DNA of 64,000 nt from Leguminivora glycinivorella (GCF_023078275.1 NC_062973.1:21508956-21572955), one strand, 5' to 3'; positions 44,157 to 56,249 are shown, numbered from the stretch's first letter. Notes: generated by a model not told the origin, from the sequence alone. Numbers and translations are program-made.

Positions 44157-45445
44157 TAGGGTTCCGTACCAAAAAGGTACAAACAGGAACCCTTATGGTG
44201 CGACTCTGTCCGTCTGTCTGTCCGTCTGTCACATTCCTAAATATCTCGAGAACTACTAATGCTATTAACTTGAAATTTGGAATAGTTATGAACATTGTAA
44301 ACCTCTACAAATAGAAAGTATAATTTTTTCCCCTCACTAGCTCGGAAACACGTGTTTTGTCCTTTAATACCAGCGGGTAAAAACGCATTTTATCCACTAG
44401 TGGGTAAAGTGATTTGACCTTGAATAAAGTCAAATTAACTGCTTTAAAATTGATAAAAGTAGGTGAATCTAGTAATAAAGATGATTTACCACCTGTGGAA
44501 CTATTGGAAGCAGTGATAAACGCATTTTTTGCGTTGTAGTTTCCTCGCTATAGTGAGGGGAAAAGTTTTGTGTTACACTCGGGTGCAAATGTATTTTACT
44601 TCTCGTGTGTTAAAAAACTCGCAAGTTCAGGATTCTATTCTCGCACCACTCGCTTCGCTCGTGGTTCAACTATAAAATCCTTTCACTTGCTCGTTTTTCA
44701 ATTCCACACTCGGCGTTAAAACACAACTTTGCCCCCTTGTATAACAAATAACTATTTTAATTTATTAATTTTAATTGTAGAAAATGGCCAAAATGAATGG
44801 GGGGCAAACTGTAAATTTCAAGTTACTCGGTCAAGTGGGATATCGTTAGAAAGAGCGCAAATTGAACGTAAATAAACTATTTTTTATAATTTTTTTGTTG
44901 TGGAAAAAAAAAGAATTTTGAAGGAAAATGTAAAAAAAAATACCGTTCCCACCATTATCTCCGAAGTTTCCCAACTAAAAATTATGAAAATTTTAGGAAA
45001 CATTAGTATCATGCTAAATATTATAGGAAAAATATAATTGTGTTTGTATCTTGAAAACTTTATTTTTAATTCACAAAAAACTTTTCATATTTTTACTTTC
45101 AATTTACCAAATGCGAATGTATATCGTACTTCAAATTAATACGAGATGTTACGTAAACCGTCTTCTTTCCAATAAAGTAAAAACTGTTTAAATCGGTTAA
45201 CATTATAAAGAATTATCCCTGAAAAACCAACATAGTATACAGGTCGCGCAAATTAGTTAGCGAATTCACCGAGAGATGGCGCTATACACAATAATGCTCA
45301 TTAGTACCTACCTATACTTTTATCTTGTAGTCAAGTCATTAGAGTTATATGAAAACATGAGATTATTTTAACTAGGTAGTTTGAAAGAAAGTTTGTACGG
45401 GACCCTCGGTGGGCGAGTCCGACTCGCACTTGGCCGGTTTTTTAA
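44157..45445 (+). mobile_element. GGTTCCGTA...CTTGGCCGG repeat with nested 440-bp element
   Basis: It starts AGGGTTCCGTACC with the short hairpin and a (GTCC/GTCT)n tract, and ends GAGTCCGACTCGCACTTGG then CCGGTTTTTT. The 440-bp family sits inside it at 44321-44757. Same termini as 10848-12735. Confidence 0.75.
44321..44757 (-). repeat. About 440-bp interspersed repeat, copy 2
   Basis: Reverse complement of 2633-3070 with only scattered differences (for example GTGGGTAAAG against GTGGATAAAA). It includes the palindromic CACTCGCTTCGCTCGTGG stretch. Confidence 0.8.
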
Positions 45446-45485
45446 TTTCAATTCTACCAGGCTATAAGAGCACTATAGTTGAACG

Positions 45486-46824
45486 CAGCCCGTCGTCACT
45501 CCATAGTATGATAATATCATCAAGACTTGATTGCCAACATTACGACACAAAAAAATGCTATCAAATCAAAATTACATCTATTGTTAATAGTACTAAAGTC
45601 CATTATATTTTGGTAGCACAAATACATAGATAATAGAGTTTCATATTTCCTTAGTCTATGGCCTGACCTACGTGTTTTTTTTTTTTTCAAAACGTCAAAC
45701 GTCAAGTCGTCAACGTCAAATCTGTCGTAACTCGTTTGAATTTTGTAAGTTAAGTAAATAATACAATTATTGAAATTTCGGGCAAACCAATAAGAAAGTA
45801 TGAAATTAGTGGTGTTAGAGATTTGAAAATATCAACTTGTGGCTTGTTTTTACCTAGCTTTGCACTGGATATATGCAGGTCGGTAACTATTAGTAGGTAT
45901 TTTATTCTATTTTCGTTTCGAGTTGCTAACAATTACTCATTTAATCAATTTAAAGTAGTAGGTACTAATCATGTACAGTCTACGATTTAAGCGAAAACAT
46001 TCTGTAAATAAGTTTTGCGTAAACAAACAAATAACCTAAAATACGAGTACCAATAGAGTGTGACCAACTTATCGATAATCTCTTTATTTCAGATGACGAT
46101 TATGGGTAATTTTAACAGGTAACGAAGAATCGTCATATTTATCCATCTCCTGTATGAAGATAATGTTGGGCAAAGGTTTTCAAGGCTTTTTGCAGTAAAT
46201 ATTAACTTTCCCTGGTAAACATGCAAGGAACACGAAGATTAAATGAAGCAACAAATACTGGCTTATAACAAAACTCTTAATTAGGAGGCAGTGCCAAATA
46301 TGAACGTCAGGCACAGTAAATCATAGGAATTTTCTGCAAACGCCTCAAAATTAGTTCAACTGAGAAGTGCTGTAAAGTAGTTGAAAAATTACTTCATGTA
46401 AAAGAAAAGTGATGTTATATTTTGCTTTTGTTTTATTCATTTTATACAGGGGCGTATTAAAGGCGGCAGGCTCTTTTTAGGGTAGCAAAGCAGCATTTTT
46501 TCTTAAATTTCATACTTTATCGTCACTTAACGGGGCGGTAATCCTGACTGGCTCAGGATGCCAACGCCAAATCCTTGAAATACGCCTCTGACAGCCATCC
46601 CAGACATTTTTTTAAATATATGTATAAATTTAATGTTAAGTCGCCATACTGCGAAATATCGCACATTTATCGATATCGATAAATATTAGGGACTGGGTTG
46701 GTCGAGCCCTAGCGACTTTTGCTTTGTGTTGGTAGCAGTGACATGACCTCACGACCGTCGAAAAAATCGGTTCGAGGGTTGTTCGAGAGTGCCGACTCTT
46801 AAAACGTAGTGATTCAATGCTCTT
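45486..46824 (-). repeat. Right arm of the 1.34-kb inverted repeat
   Basis: Mirror of 41025-42373. The outer end is GCTCTT and the inner end CAGCCCGTCG. TGT follows the outer end, and TGT also precedes the left arm, a possible 3-bp duplication that may be chance. Confidence 0.95.
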
Positions 46825-46869
46825 TGTATATTTGCATAATACCTTTATCCAATAATCTCGTTTAATTTT

Positions 46870-47055
46870 GGACGCATCTCAAAATCTTAAAAAAATGTTT
46901 CTGCAATACAGCCATAACTCTAAATACCTGTCTTTCAGAAGTAAGATCCTATTTAACAGCCTCAACTATACTCTCAAAACTTTGAGACGCGATTTCTCGA
47001 AAAAATGGTTTTTTGAATTGTGACCATATAGCAGGCACACGGCGATTTGTGCCTA
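46870..47055. repeat. Diverged repeat with CATATAGCAGGCACACGGCG motif (copy 2)
   Basis: Direct-orientation relative of 43060-43345. This copy lies just outside the right inverted-repeat arm, whereas copy 1 lies inside the spacer. Confidence 0.6.
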
Positions 47056-47357
47056 GATTTGGTTTTTATTTTCCTCAATTTCCTATTGCTTTTCGGGTTG
47101 AGCCCTGAGGTTTGCTCTTACCGGACTCTGCACGATGATATTTACACTTAAATCCCCGGGACATCTCGTCCAAAAAAACACACAATGATCATTGTCCTGT
47201 GCTATTCAACGCTAGTCCCGAATGATTAAAATTGGTTCGTTTTTTCTAACAATAAATTTCGCAATGCTCTGATACACTTTTTGCAACAACAATAGAACGT
47301 GCCATAGAAATCTTACAAGCCGTCTTAACATTTTTTATTTACGCCCGAGACAGTGCA

Positions 47358-47453
47358 ACGCGCAGCTGGCCGAGCACGTGCGCAAACTTGCCGCCGGCGG
47401 TGGCTCCGACATCAATCTTCTACCTTTGCCTATTTTACGCAATCTTATCTAGT
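47358..47453 (+). other. Possible isolated coding exon or pseudo-exon
   Basis: Following CGAGACAG, a GC-rich patch reads CNAQLAEHVRKLAAGGGSDI and then goes into AT-rich codons and a TAG. Composition resembles the coding exons of the aminotransferase gene, not the surrounding intergenic DNA. No donor or neighbouring exon is seen. It could be a gene relic. Confidence 0.25.
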
Positions 47454-49371
47454 CGACTCCCCATTCAACTTTACCTACCTACCCTTGCAACAATAAGTTC
47501 CATATTCAAAAGGCATGGTGAGGCGTTTATGACGTCCCGTTTTTATGAATTCCGTGACTACTGGAGACAATGAAGGCATTCAGTGCCTGGACAATGCGAG
47601 GATCCCTGTATTGGGCGATTAGATGAATTTATATAACGGTTCCTATCTTGAAGACGTCTCCCCACGGCGGGTTGTAATATAAGATCTGTTATTCCTTTTG
47701 CTAAGTTGGCCAGCGTACGTTAGGCCTCAAGATCTTATAACTATAGAACTATTGGTACTGGTTACCAAGCGAAGACTTCTTATAGTTTTGAAAGCGATGG
47801 GAAGAACGATTCTTATACAAAAGGAAGTAACGGACTGTCTTCACCACTGAATTGTGTTACTTTAGAACGAGGGCAGAATGAATCACGTAAGTGGGTATAT
47901 AATGTAGGTAGATAAGAAGGGTTGGGGAGATATGCAACGGACAAGGACTTTTTACCGGTTATCTGCTAACGGTTTTGCTGTTTATTGGTAAGTAATTTAC
48001 CGCACATTTGAACTGGGGTAAGTGAGGCCGTTATTTCGGTGGATTGCGTAATAATTTTAACGGATTTGGTTTTATTTTCAAATTAACTTTTATATTTTTG
48101 AACGAGGTAATTCTTTCTCTCCTTATAGCCGCAAACTCTGAAATTATAGGGTTCGATTTGTTCCTAACTTACACGATATCATTTAGGTTACCTACATAGT
48201 CCTATTTTAAAAGTAAGTACGTACCTCTTTTAATAATGCTTTGACACCATTCACAGAATATCTTACAGTTTTTACCCTTTCTCAAAGCTCACAAACACAT
48301 AAACCAAAGGCATGTTAAGGTTATACCTATTTCATCCAGCACTTTAATCAAGGTTGCCACTTTAAACACCTACCCCAACATCCCCCGCATTTTGAGGTCC
48401 CGCGGCGTCCCCGGGCAACCGTCCCCGCAGGGTGTCAATCGCTCGCTTTGACGTCGGCTTTGACACCGATATCTTATCGGACCTTGTGAAAGGGCTCTAA
48501 CTGGCGCTAATTGGGCGCTCAAGGACTAGTGTTGTAGGGAATCGAGTCTTTTGAGTCTAAATTTGAGGAATTCTACTTGTCTTAACGAGATATTACCTAT
48601 TCTGAATACATTTATGAATATTTGATTCTAAAGACTGAGGTTTCTAAGAAACGAAAAGAACACAAGCCTTCAAATAAATACTCCTTCAAAAACTTTGTAC
48701 CTTCTATCTAAGTATTCGTAGCAGTTAAGGAAATAAGCTTCAGTGTCGGTCTTAGGAATAAATTCATAAGTAATCTAGAAATAGGATTTCAAGTAAGTAT
48801 ATCAGTTGTAGTGTAGGTAGGTACATGACAATGGATGAAAAATAAAACAGTTTTTTTAATATAAGTATCTGAGATTTCTCTGAGTTCAGGTTCTACGAAA
48901 TATCTACTCGGTCCGGTCTCTAACAAGTTGAAAATAACTCTTAGTTTCGATTTTTAAGTATAATTCTGAAAAAACGATTCGAGTCTTAAAGTAGAAGACT
49001 CGAATTGCAACCAACACTAGTACGAGAGGAGGTCGGCAATTCAGCACCTTGTAATTCAGAATTTGTCGTGGCACAGATAACCTCGTAGCCCCGATCTCAA
49101 TATAGGTCTTACACCTGATTGGCCTATTTTTGGACAATCAATACCATCTGACGTAGGTTGTAGGTGTAGGTATCCAGGAGGCATGTTACAAGTAGTCTTT
49201 CAAGGCAGAGAAAAACGTTTAGGTATACAAGAAACTCTTTATACTTACTCGTCATTTCAATAGCTAACGAAAACCCTATTTCATAAGACAAGTTATTTGG
49301 CACGTCTTTCGTAGGTGTACACCTATACCAAATTCAATGAGTATGTGTTGGTGTGAATGGTGTCACTGTAC
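47454..49371. other. Intergenic DNA without recognisable gene
   Basis: AT-rich. A short GC-rich patch (48383-48440) has no open frame of interest. Confidence 0.4.
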
Positions 49372-49798
49372 CAAGAAAAACCTTATTGAGTGCTTCAGGA
49401 TTGTTAAAACATGAATCGAACAGCGACACCTACCGCACGTACCACTTGTAAACTAAAAAATATATATGGACCACTACTTCAAGAAAAATCTAAATGGCGT
49501 GATTCAGGATTTTGAACACATAGGACAACGACATCTAGCTTGCACTTTGTAAACTACATGAAACATTTTTTCTTTAGAATGGGGTCATTATTTCAAGAAA
49601 AATCTTAATAGCGCGATTCAGGATTTTTAACACATTGTACAACGACATCTAGCTTGACCTTTGTAAACTACATGAAACATTTTTTCTTTGAATGGGGTAA
49701 TTATTCAAAGAAAAATCTTAATAGCGCGATTCAGGATTTGTAATAGGATTTGAATATTGATAAGCGACATCTAGCAGAACATTTGTAAACTTAACAAT
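49372..49798. repeat. Four degenerate tandem repeats of about 108-114 bp
   Basis: Units begin at CAAGAAAAA in 49372, 49480, 49594 and 49706, each with AATAGCGCGATTCAGGATT and GACATCTAGC..TTTGTAAACT-like segments. The first unit is the most diverged. Non-coding. Confidence 0.85.
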
Positions 49799-49801
49799 AA
49801 T

Positions 49802-50762
49802 GTTTTTTTTTTTTTTTTTTTTTAATTTATTTAGAAATCAAACAGCCTTTTACAAGTACGGTTTACAAAAATATATATAAATCTAGGCCTAGAGTTTCCT
49901 ACATTACTAGATGGTTAAATTTAAGTAAAAATAGTTAACAAAATTACACACGCAGTAGTTGAGTAGGTACACACGCAAGGATGCATCTTATAAAATCTAC
50001 TTAATGAAAAGATAATACAGTTAACAAGAAAACAGTAATTGCCGAACCTTGTTCTTGAAACTGGACAAATTATGAGCAAAAATATCAATATTATTAATCG
50101 AATTATTATAAAAGTTACAAGTGCGCCTAAAGAAAGAGTTTTTAGCATACTGTGTGCTACAGGAGGAAATAGCGAAAGTAGGTTTAGAACGTGAGTGGAA
50201 CCGAGATATTTTGAAGGAGATATTTTCTAATAAAAAGGGGAGTCAATGTGATTATTAATAATTTTAAATAAAAACAAAACATCAAGATAGGTTCTTCTTT
50301 TTTCTAAAGGAGGAAGACCATGCCTAGCCGCAGACGAGAGATAATCAGAGTTATATCGTCCAATTCTATAATCAAGGGACTTACAAAAAATTTTTTGAAT
50401 CCTTTCAAGCCGAGACTTATGAATACCATAGTGTGGAGACCAAACAACACTGCCAAATTCTAATATACTTCGGACGAAGCTATAATACAAAACTTTTAAC
50501 GCAAATGTACCATTGAATGGTTTACTAAAACGCAAAATCATTCCTAATTTTTTATATGCTTTAGCCACGATATTATCTAAATGTTCATTAAAGGAAAGTT
50601 TAGCGTCCAGAGTAATTCCTAAATCGCGAATCGACGAAACACGCGAGACACTGCTACCACTCAATTTATAATCAAAAGTAATTGGGTTATGTTTACGGGT
50701 AAACGTGATAGTGTAGCATTTATCAGCATTTAGAATTAAGTATTTATTATATAGGTACACTA
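49802..50762 (-). mobile_element. CR1/Jockey-like LINE, 5'-truncated, with poly(A) tail
   Basis: On the minus strand the order is RT C-terminal frame (50760-50227), 3' untranslated sequence, then a run of about 20 A (49802-49823 as T). The frame starts inside RT, so the copy is 5'-truncated. It inserted at the edge of the preceding tandem repeats. Confidence 0.8.
50227..50760 (-). pseudogene. LINE reverse transcriptase C-terminal fragment
   Basis: 177 residues: NADKCYTITFTRKHNPI, VSRVSSIRDLGITLDAKLSF, then VRSILEFGSVVWSPHY, RLERIQKIFCKSLDYR and HGLPPLEKRRTYLDVLFLFK. These are the thumb and C-terminal motifs of CR1/Jockey-like pol, related to the fragment at 11499-12326. Catalytic RT and endonuclease parts are missing. 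The frame is open over this length. Confidence 0.85.
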
Positions 50763-50781
50763 CATTCTCTATAAGTTTGTA

Positions 50782-51216
50782 CTTTTGGCTGTTGAAAAAA
50801 GTGTAAACAACAAAATTATAGGTGGCTACTTACTTGGTGCTTTTTATTTATGGTGAGCCAATATTAATTATTATAAACGCATAAATAGTAAGTAAGGTGA
50901 AAGTAACAATAACAATGCGATATATACCTTACTTACACCTTGTATTTTTCCTATTTAAAAAACTGTGAACAAACCGGGGAACAAAGGGATTGTTTATAAG
51001 GTAACATTTGTAATTGAGCTCACTACTATTATAGTCCGTTCCATTCCAAAAACACAAACTTTCGCTTAATTTTACCAAATACATAAAAGAAGTGTAGGTA
51101 CAATTTTCTAATGGGTCGGTACCTATTAAATATTACTGAAGTCTGAATCAACTAAACTACCGCCTAGTATAAAAAAATACATAATGGTTTGTTTACACTT
51201 TTTTCAACAGCCAAAA
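50782..51216. repeat. 435-bp element with 26-bp inverted ends
   Basis: TTTTGGCTGTTGAAAAAAGT and GTAAAC at the left are exactly mirrored at 51190-51215. The interior is AT-rich and non-coding. A non-autonomous DNA transposon is likely. Confidence 0.75.
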
Positions 51217-51725
51217 TTACAACGTATAGATGCGTTTGTCTTATTTGACCGTTTCCAAGGAAACGTTATCAGTGACACATAAATTCGAGTGCAAGCAAAT
51301 ATAGGTAGGTAATGATATTATTGGAAACCGACAATATCATTTTAGCGCATTTTACGTAGAAACATCAAAAATAATACCCGACCATAGTCGCCATTTGCCT
51401 TTAAGAGGATACGATACCGAAGCACGAATTCAAATTTGAGATTTTTAGGTCTTTATCGCCGTCGCGCTGACGGGGGCGGCACCCACAGAGAGGCCCTGTG
51501 TGCGTGCGCGCGGCGCACGCACACAGACGCATAAGCGCGGCGGCGCAAGTACCAACTCGCGCACCAATGCAAGTTTTATATTTGATATATTTCTCTAGTT
51601 TCGGAGTTCTGATGCGTATTGTTTTGGACTCCGGGAAGTATACTAAGTGGATTTGACAAAAATGCAAATTTGTAATGTTTTAAGTATTGTAAATACAATT
51701 CCTTATCTTATACATAATGTCGTTA
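51217..51725. other. Intergenic DNA with a GC-rich island
   Basis: 51455-51565 is a CpG-rich patch including (GCGCAC)-type repeats. A minus frame covers it but has no recognisable domain. It could be an isolated promoter-like island or a repeat piece. Confidence 0.4.
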
Positions 51726-51842
51726 AGGTGTAGGTATTCGGGTAATGCCGTTAATCGGATAATTCCAAAATTCAAATGATAATCACCCGTGATTCCATAG
51801 TAATAAATTACGTTCAGAATTACCAGAGTACAACTTATCTTA
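51726..51842. repeat. MITE, second copy of the 31043-31195 family
   Basis: It has TTCGGGTAAT, the core ATAATCACCCGTGATTCCATA and the end AATTACC.GAGTACA..TTA, with an internal deletion relative to copy 1. Confidence 0.65.
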
Positions 51843-51932
51843 AAAGAAATAAAGTTATTCGGTATGTAAAAAGCCACAACCTTTTCGATGTCAAAGAGAT
51901 TTGGATTATGTACGTATGGGATTATGTACGTA

Positions 51933-52077
51933 CAATCAATCAATCTGAATCCTAGGTCCTAGGCCACTGTAGACCCCTTTCACAGTAAAAATCAAACTGA
52001 CTTTTATAGCAAATAAAGCACGGTGTCAATACGACAGGGTTCTGAGTGGCCTAGGATTCTACATAATTGGTTGACAG
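51933..52077. repeat. MITE with AGTCAACCAAT termini (copy 2)
   Basis: Inverted orientation relative to 768-905. The ends are slightly diverged (CAATCAATCAATCTGAATCC and GGTTGACAG). Confidence 0.75.
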
Positions 52078-52377
52078 TACCTACCAAAAGTTTATGTGAA
52101 TCTTATTCATTATTTTTACCTAGGGCAATTTGGTATCTATTATACTTTACCAGACACCAGACTATGTTCCAAGAGCGTAGGTAATTAGAACTTTTTAGCA
52201 GAATTCTAACAAAAAATCTGCCAAAAAAAATCTTATTGCATATGAATCATAAGGACCTTTTTCAGATGGAAAGCCATTATACATAATATGCACTTATATT
52301 TCTAATTGTCTAGGGTTGTATGTATACATATTACCTATCTAGCAGTAGAAATACAAGGCTTAGCTCAGAACAAACCC

Positions 52378-53240
52378 AACCATAAAAATGCTTAACTAAT
52401 TTGCCAGCTAAATTTAAACCTAGGTATCGGTACTTAAACGTATAGATACTTTTGATATTTTTATTATTTAAAACTTATTTATACTTACATATCAGCATTT
52501 CTGTTACCATAGAATTAAAACGTATATAACACTCATTTCATCTACCAACTAAGGGCATCTGTAATCTACATACAAATAAGGCCCGGTTAAGTCTCGAAAT
52601 GTTATGTACATTTTATAATTAGATAAGTGTAAATGGGCCAAAAATTGGGTCCATGTGCAATTGTGCATTAAGTAGGTGCACTTTTCCCAAATTGCTGCAT
52701 GTATGAAATAAGGCCCATCAGTAACTTAACAAAAAATAAGGTATTTCTTACATACCGAATTAAGCGTAATTGTGTCGCTTAACTTCAAACCTGGATAAAT
52801 CCATTCTGCTACAAGGTTAATATATATTTTTTATATATTCAATCTTAAAGCAGAATGGATTTAAGTACCCAGGTTTGAAACTAAGCGACACAATTGATAG
52901 TATGTATCTAGGAGATATTTTCTTTACAAAATCGTATTACTTATTCAAGAGCGCTATGATAAACGCACGTCGAAATCCGAAATAAAGTAAAATTGACAAT
53001 ATTTACCGATGAAATTGTGCTCTGTGTGTAATGGTAAATATTAATAATATGAAAAGTAATTGTTTCAGTCATGAGCATCTTCACTCGTCAATTTCGTCTT
53101 ACTCTTTAGTTGTGAAACATGGGTGACAAAGTACGGTCGCCGGAAGGAAAAGAATAAAAATATATGGATACCTATATATATTCTAATATTTATCCCGTAG
53201 GACAGCAGGTTACTTCAAAGTACTTTAATTAACTACCTAA
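52378..53240. repeat. Long direct repeat, copy 1
   Basis: ATAAAAATGCTTAACTAATT..GCCAGCTAAATTTAAACCTA and later GTAGGACAGCAGG..ACTTTAATTAA recur in order at 53907-54530. It encloses a hairpin at 52770-52897 that copy 2 lacks. Tails contain AAATAAGGCCC. Non-coding. Confidence 0.65.
52770..52897. repeat. Hairpin MITE with AATTGTGTCGCTTA termini
   Basis: Arms AATTGTGTCGCTTA..TCAAACCTGG..AATCCATTCTGCT and complement flank an AT-rich loop. It is nested in direct repeat copy 1. Confidence 0.75.
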
Positions 53241-53384
53241 TTTTAATGTTGTCTTCGGTTCCCGTCGTCGTTCGTCGTTTGTCGAATCCCGGTAAGGGTA
53301 TTTATTTCTGTGATGAGCACAGATATTTGTTCCTGAGTCATGGATTTTTTCTATGTATATTTTCTTTCAACCCCTTATTTGCCA

Positions 53385-53500
53385 AGAGTGGCACTGAAGC
53401 TTTAGTAGTTTCATGTGTTCTGCCTACCCCTTTATGGGATACAGGCGTGATTGTATGTATGTATGTTATCTATTTAAGTATGTATTATTTATTTATTTAT
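53385..53500 (+). mobile_element. LINE-type 3' tail with TGTA repeats
   Basis: CCAAGAGTGGCACTGAAGC, TTTCATGTGTTCTGCCTACC and GGGATACAGGCGTGATTGTA, then (TGTA)n. The same tail in reverse is at 58850-58905 (TACATACAATCACG, GAGCACATGAAAC), with a decayed trace at 56950-57005. Only the terminal segment remains. Confidence 0.65.
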
Positions 53501-53906
53501 TAGTAAAAACATGTTTACATGACATTACAGTAAAACCAATGCGTCACGAAACTTAGATAACAAAAAAGAAAAAAAAAAACAATAAAAAAAAAAAATAAAG
53601 TTTAAAACTAAACAATTTATTTGGGCGATGACGTAACAGCGTGGCTCCATTGCGTCGTTTGCCCCGGTGTAGGATTCGGCAAGTTGCCCCGGAATCGCCG
53701 AAAAACCACACCTTTCGGCTAGAAGTCTGCGCTCGCATTGGTGTCCTGCGCTATATCGTCGCCTAGCACCCATAGTACAAGCTTTGCTTAGTTTGGGGCT
53801 AAGTTGATCTGTGTAAGGTGTCCCCAATATTTATTTAATTATTTAATTACTTACCATAATCATAATGTAATAAAATGTGCATTTTTTCGTGGTTACCAAC
53901 ATGCAT
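53501..53906. other. Intergenic DNA, possible old coding relic
   Basis: The minus frame 53525-53827 has a Cys/Arg-rich part but is flanked by A-rich low-complexity sequence (53565-53600). I recognise no domain. Confidence 0.3.
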
Positions 53907-54530
53907 ACCAACCATAAAAATGCTTAACTAATTTGCCAGCTAAATTTAAACCTAGGCTATTTAAACGTATAGATACTTTATATACTTTTATTATTTAGAT
54001 CTTATTTATACTTTTCGGCAAAGCATTTTTGTTACCGCAGAATTAAAATGTTGGTAATACTCATTTCATCTACCTACTAAGGGCATATGTAATGTCAATG
54101 CAAACAAGGCCCGGCTATTAAGTTTCGAAAATGTTATGTACGTTTTATAACTTGATAAGTGTAAATGGTTCAAAAATTTCGTGCAGTAAGTAAAAAAGTA
54201 AGTATTATTAAACAGAAAAACTATGGGTCTTATTTGATGCAGGTATGAAATAAGGCCCATGCCACCCATGTGTCCACATGTTCACAACCTTCGATACCCA
54301 AGAAGTAGCGCTGTGGAAATAGAGATGGATCGGATATAATCTTCAAAGATGAGCTATCAACAGCGCCACTATTTGAGTGGTGGCCTCAGAGTGGAAGGCG
54401 ACCCCGCAAAGCCTAGTACTGTACTGTACTGTATTATGATACACAATACACATAAACAGAATACATTATAATATTTATTGCCCCGTAGGACAGCAGGCTA
54501 CCCCACACTACTTTAATTAAGTACCTAATT
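53907..54530. repeat. Long direct repeat, copy 2
   Basis: Diverged copy of 52378-53240 without the nested hairpin. It carries its own extra segment at about 54280-54430, with a (GTACT)n stretch. Confidence 0.6.
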
Positions 54531-55386
54531 TTGTCCCTTTAAACTTAATATGAAATAAAGTCAGCCTATCTTGACCACATTGACCTTGACGCACTGCTTG
54601 TTAAGACTTGAACCCCTATAATTTAGAGTACCATATCCTAAATGCATAGTCCTGAATAAATGTGTTTTAGACGACAGACCGTAGTGTAAATACTTATCAC
54701 ACAAATTGATGATTGAATTCATGAACACAATGTTTACACAAAGTTATAAAACTTAAGAAGCGAGCGATGGGCCTTATTTAGAGAAGTAACTATTTAGGGC
54801 ATTTTTTGATTCTATGTCTGCGAAGAAAATATACAAAACGGCATGATTGATAAAACTTAGAAGAAATATAAGCACTGGGCCTTATTAAGGGCAGGTACTG
54901 GTACCAACCTGAACAAACTATGTATTACTAAATAAGGCCCATCGTTTTTTTAAATATTTTAAAACATGACTTAAATTATTAATATTATGTCTGTTTTTAT
55001 TGTGTGTAAATAAGTACATATAATATAACTAATATAACTACTTACCTAATTGGTGTTCGGCAGAATAGTAATAAATAAACAATGATGACCGAATACCAAA
55101 TTTTCGGCAAAATGGCTGAAAAGACCGAATACCAAATAGTTGCCTAATATTCGTGGAATCTATCGTAAAATACAGCATAACTTTATAATTGTTACTAGTA
55201 AACCAATGACGAGAAAAGTTATGCATGTATAAAATAAACCTATACCTGTATGCAATTGTTACATACCTATACTTATAAAAATATGGACTTAGTATTTCCA
55301 CAGAATATATAATACAGATTCAAACTTTCACGATTTTTACATATATTTAAAATTGCAAACGGGACTTAATCGCGTATTTACTATGT
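54531..55386. other. Intergenic DNA
   Basis: No gene. GGGCCTTATT and AATAAGGCCC pairs (54771, 54871 and 54935) suggest further pieces of the direct-repeat family. Confidence 0.4.
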
Positions 55387-55450
55387 TTTAAACACTAACC
55401 TCCGACGTTTCAAGGACGGCATTTTCCCCGTGGTCTCGGAGCAGACTGGT
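55387..55450. repeat. Short repeat fragment (CTCCGACGTTTCAAGGACGG)
   Basis: This segment with GTGGTCTCGGAGCAGACTGG matches a repeat form I recall from other lepidopteran sequences. Only a short piece is visible. Confidence 0.45.
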
Positions 55451-56249
55451 CTTTTTTGGACCACCAATTTTAAATATGAACATATTATAGTACGTATTTC
55501 TAACTAAAAAGTTCGTCAAACACGGTATGTCGATATTTCGACGTAGTATATCGATAACTTTTCACATCACTAGATTATCGACATTAGATGTCGAGTATTT
55601 CCCATCACTTTATTTCAGTGTCCGTATATAAAAACTTAGCCCCGCCCCTAAATTTGGTGCGATAGGGACAACTGCAGCTCAGGCGCGAAATCCCGCGTAA
55701 AAACTGCAAAAATCGAGGTTCCGCTCTCGACTGTTTCCTCCTCCAAAACTTAACCAATCGTTACGAAATTTGGAAATCAGAAAGACAAGGAAATTATCTG
55801 TGTCGGACCGTTTCGTTTTTTTGGATAATTGATCTCAGTTTTGAATACCACGCCTTTCTTTCTGGCAAATTCAAGTTTAGTCCATCGTGTCAATTGCATG
55901 TGCACATTTAGTGTTTCATAATTAATTAGCTGTTAATATATTACGGTTTATTTTTACACTGCATAATATAATTGTAATATCATTTTAACTAAAACATAGA
56001 ATTTGTAAAAATATCGGTTTGAAATTAGTGCAAATGACAAATATCTCTCTTTAGACTGACCGGAATATACATCGTGATTAACTTTTTGATTTTTGTCCTT
56101 CCGCCATGATCGTGAAATATCGGGAGATCTACAAAAATCTATCAAGTAGGTAGGTATCTTAGTAGGTAGGTACCGTATGGATTATGTAATTTTTCACAAT
56201 TCATTGTCTTGACACAGGACAATGACAAGTTTAATGGCGTACTAGAAAA
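55451..56249. other. Intergenic DNA with TATA-like motif, no frame
   Basis: GTATATAAAAACTTAGCCCC at 55624 could be promoter-like, but no coding exon follows. 56045-56125 resembles the reverse of 7460-7555. Confidence 0.35.

Noticed and set aside
51401..51667. 88-codon Cys/Arg-rich minus frame
   Set aside because: It is produced by a CpG-rich repeat-like patch with GCGCAC periodicity. No family resemblance.
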